Shown piece after piece: positions 59,817 to 60,145 of a DNA stretch of 60,145 nucleotides. The notes beneath the pieces were generated by a model, which ran no database searches, had not been told where the DNA came from, and saw only the letters and a list, made by a program, of their open reading frames with translations. The position numbers and the translations under genes were made by a program. Numbering within the stretch: the stretch's first letter is position 1; each line of letters opens with the position of its first letter. The stretch spans positions 1 to 60,145 of the forward strand of contig JACMOJ010000330.1 of the NCBI GenBank assembly GCA_014378085.1, written 5' to 3'. Source of the DNA: Burkholderiales bacterium. GTDB taxonomy: Bacteria; Pseudomonadota; Gammaproteobacteria; Burkholderiales; Usitatibacteraceae.

Positions 59817-60145
59817 ATGAAAGCCACTTTTATGACACACAAACGCGCACTTTCCAAAATCCTTTCCATACTGGTTCTTTCCTTTTTTGCAACGGTCGCA
59901 ATCGCTAACGACCCCAAGGCCGCCATTGATTCACTTGACGCCAAACTCGGCAAACTCGGTGCGCCAAAAGTCGAAGGCACGGCAAAGGTGGGCGAGAAAG
60001 ATTTGCCAGGTTTGTTTTTCGGCAGCCGTCGCATCAATAGCAATTACGACGTGGTCGACGACATTAAAAAAACCACCGGCGCTGCGGCGACGGTGTTTGT
60101 CAAAGACGGCGAAGAATTTGTGCGCGTCAGCACCAACGTCTTGAC
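59817..60145 (+). CDS. Start of a Cache-domain sensor protein (partial)
   Basis: An open frame from ATG 59817 runs off the window. It encodes a signal peptide or first membrane helix (LSKILSILVLSFFATVAIAN) and a mature part with LPGLFFGSRRINSNYDVVDD, then TGAAATVFVKDGEEFVRVST. This pattern matches the Cache_3-Cache_2 ligand-binding domain of chemoreceptors and sensor kinases (VPGL.FGS..., ATIFV..GDDFVRV.TN). So it is probably an extracytoplasmic sensor; chemoreceptor or kinase output lies beyond the edge. A second ATG six codons on is a possible start. Confidence 0.8.
   Translation, partial: MKATFMTHKRALSKILSILVLSFFATVAIANDPKAAIDSLDAKLGKLGAPKVEGTAKVGEKDLPGLFFGSRRINSNYDVVDDIKKTTGAAATVFVKDGEEFVRVSTNVL

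Overview
The window is one long motility locus of a betaproteobacterium. The pointers are FlhDC-type master regulators together with FlhF/FlhG, AroG-type DAHP synthase, a CheR-CheD-CheB order, moderate GC, and a sigma-28 promoter pattern TAAAGTTY-N11-GCCGAAAW repeated in front of motility genes. I cannot name the genus. No rRNA, tRNA, CRISPR array, insertion sequence or phage gene was recognised.

Layout. (1) 45-2975: two different DAHP synthases (type I-alpha and I-beta) followed by a BtuF-like periplasmic binding protein, tightly coupled. (2) 3527-5841 (minus): a phosphorelay set of receiver-histidine kinase, NarL-type regulator and stand-alone Hpt. (3) 6135-13134 (plus): a chemotaxis cluster of a small CheZ-like protein, CheY, CheA, an HDOD protein, CheR, CheD and CheB, with no CheW and no complete chemoreceptor. 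(4) 13163-24663 (minus): fliF-G-H-I-J-K-L-M-N-O-P-Q-R, with fliE divergent at 24804. (5) 25177-30910 (minus): two flagellin genes, fliD, fliS, fliT-like and a YcgR brake. (6) 31508-35696 (plus): flhDC, motAB, cheY2, cheZ. (7) 35890-42281 (plus): flhB, flhA, flhF, flhG-like, fliA. (8) 42400-46350 (minus): an HD-GYP protein, an HDOD protein, flgN, flgM, flgA. (9) 46546-57350 (plus): flgBCDEFGHIJKL. (10) 57811-60145: a decayed PilZ brake gene, a single-domain response regulator and the start of a Cache-domain sensor cut by the window edge.

How it works together. FlhDC would switch on the basal-body and export genes. FliA (sigma-28), held by FlgM until the hook is complete, then drives late genes. 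I found sigma-28-like promoters before fliC2 (two), fliD, fliS, flgM, motA, fliE, the HDOD-cheRDB block and the decayed PilZ gene. CheA/CheY/CheZ feed the FliM-FliN switch. HD-GYP and PilZ proteins suggest c-di-GMP control of the motor.

Most interesting leads: a 130-residue protein that carries the CheZ catalytic signature (DxxxQ) and shares a GDIELF C-terminus with CheD; a conserved foldable leader upstream of both flagellin genes; a sigma-28-promoted PilZ gene broken by two in-frame TGA codons; an FlhG that keeps the FlhF-activating DQAxxLR motif but has lost the Walker A lysines; and several short-period tandem repeats (9-12 bp) in gene boundaries. Most of the rest is a standard flagellar regulon.
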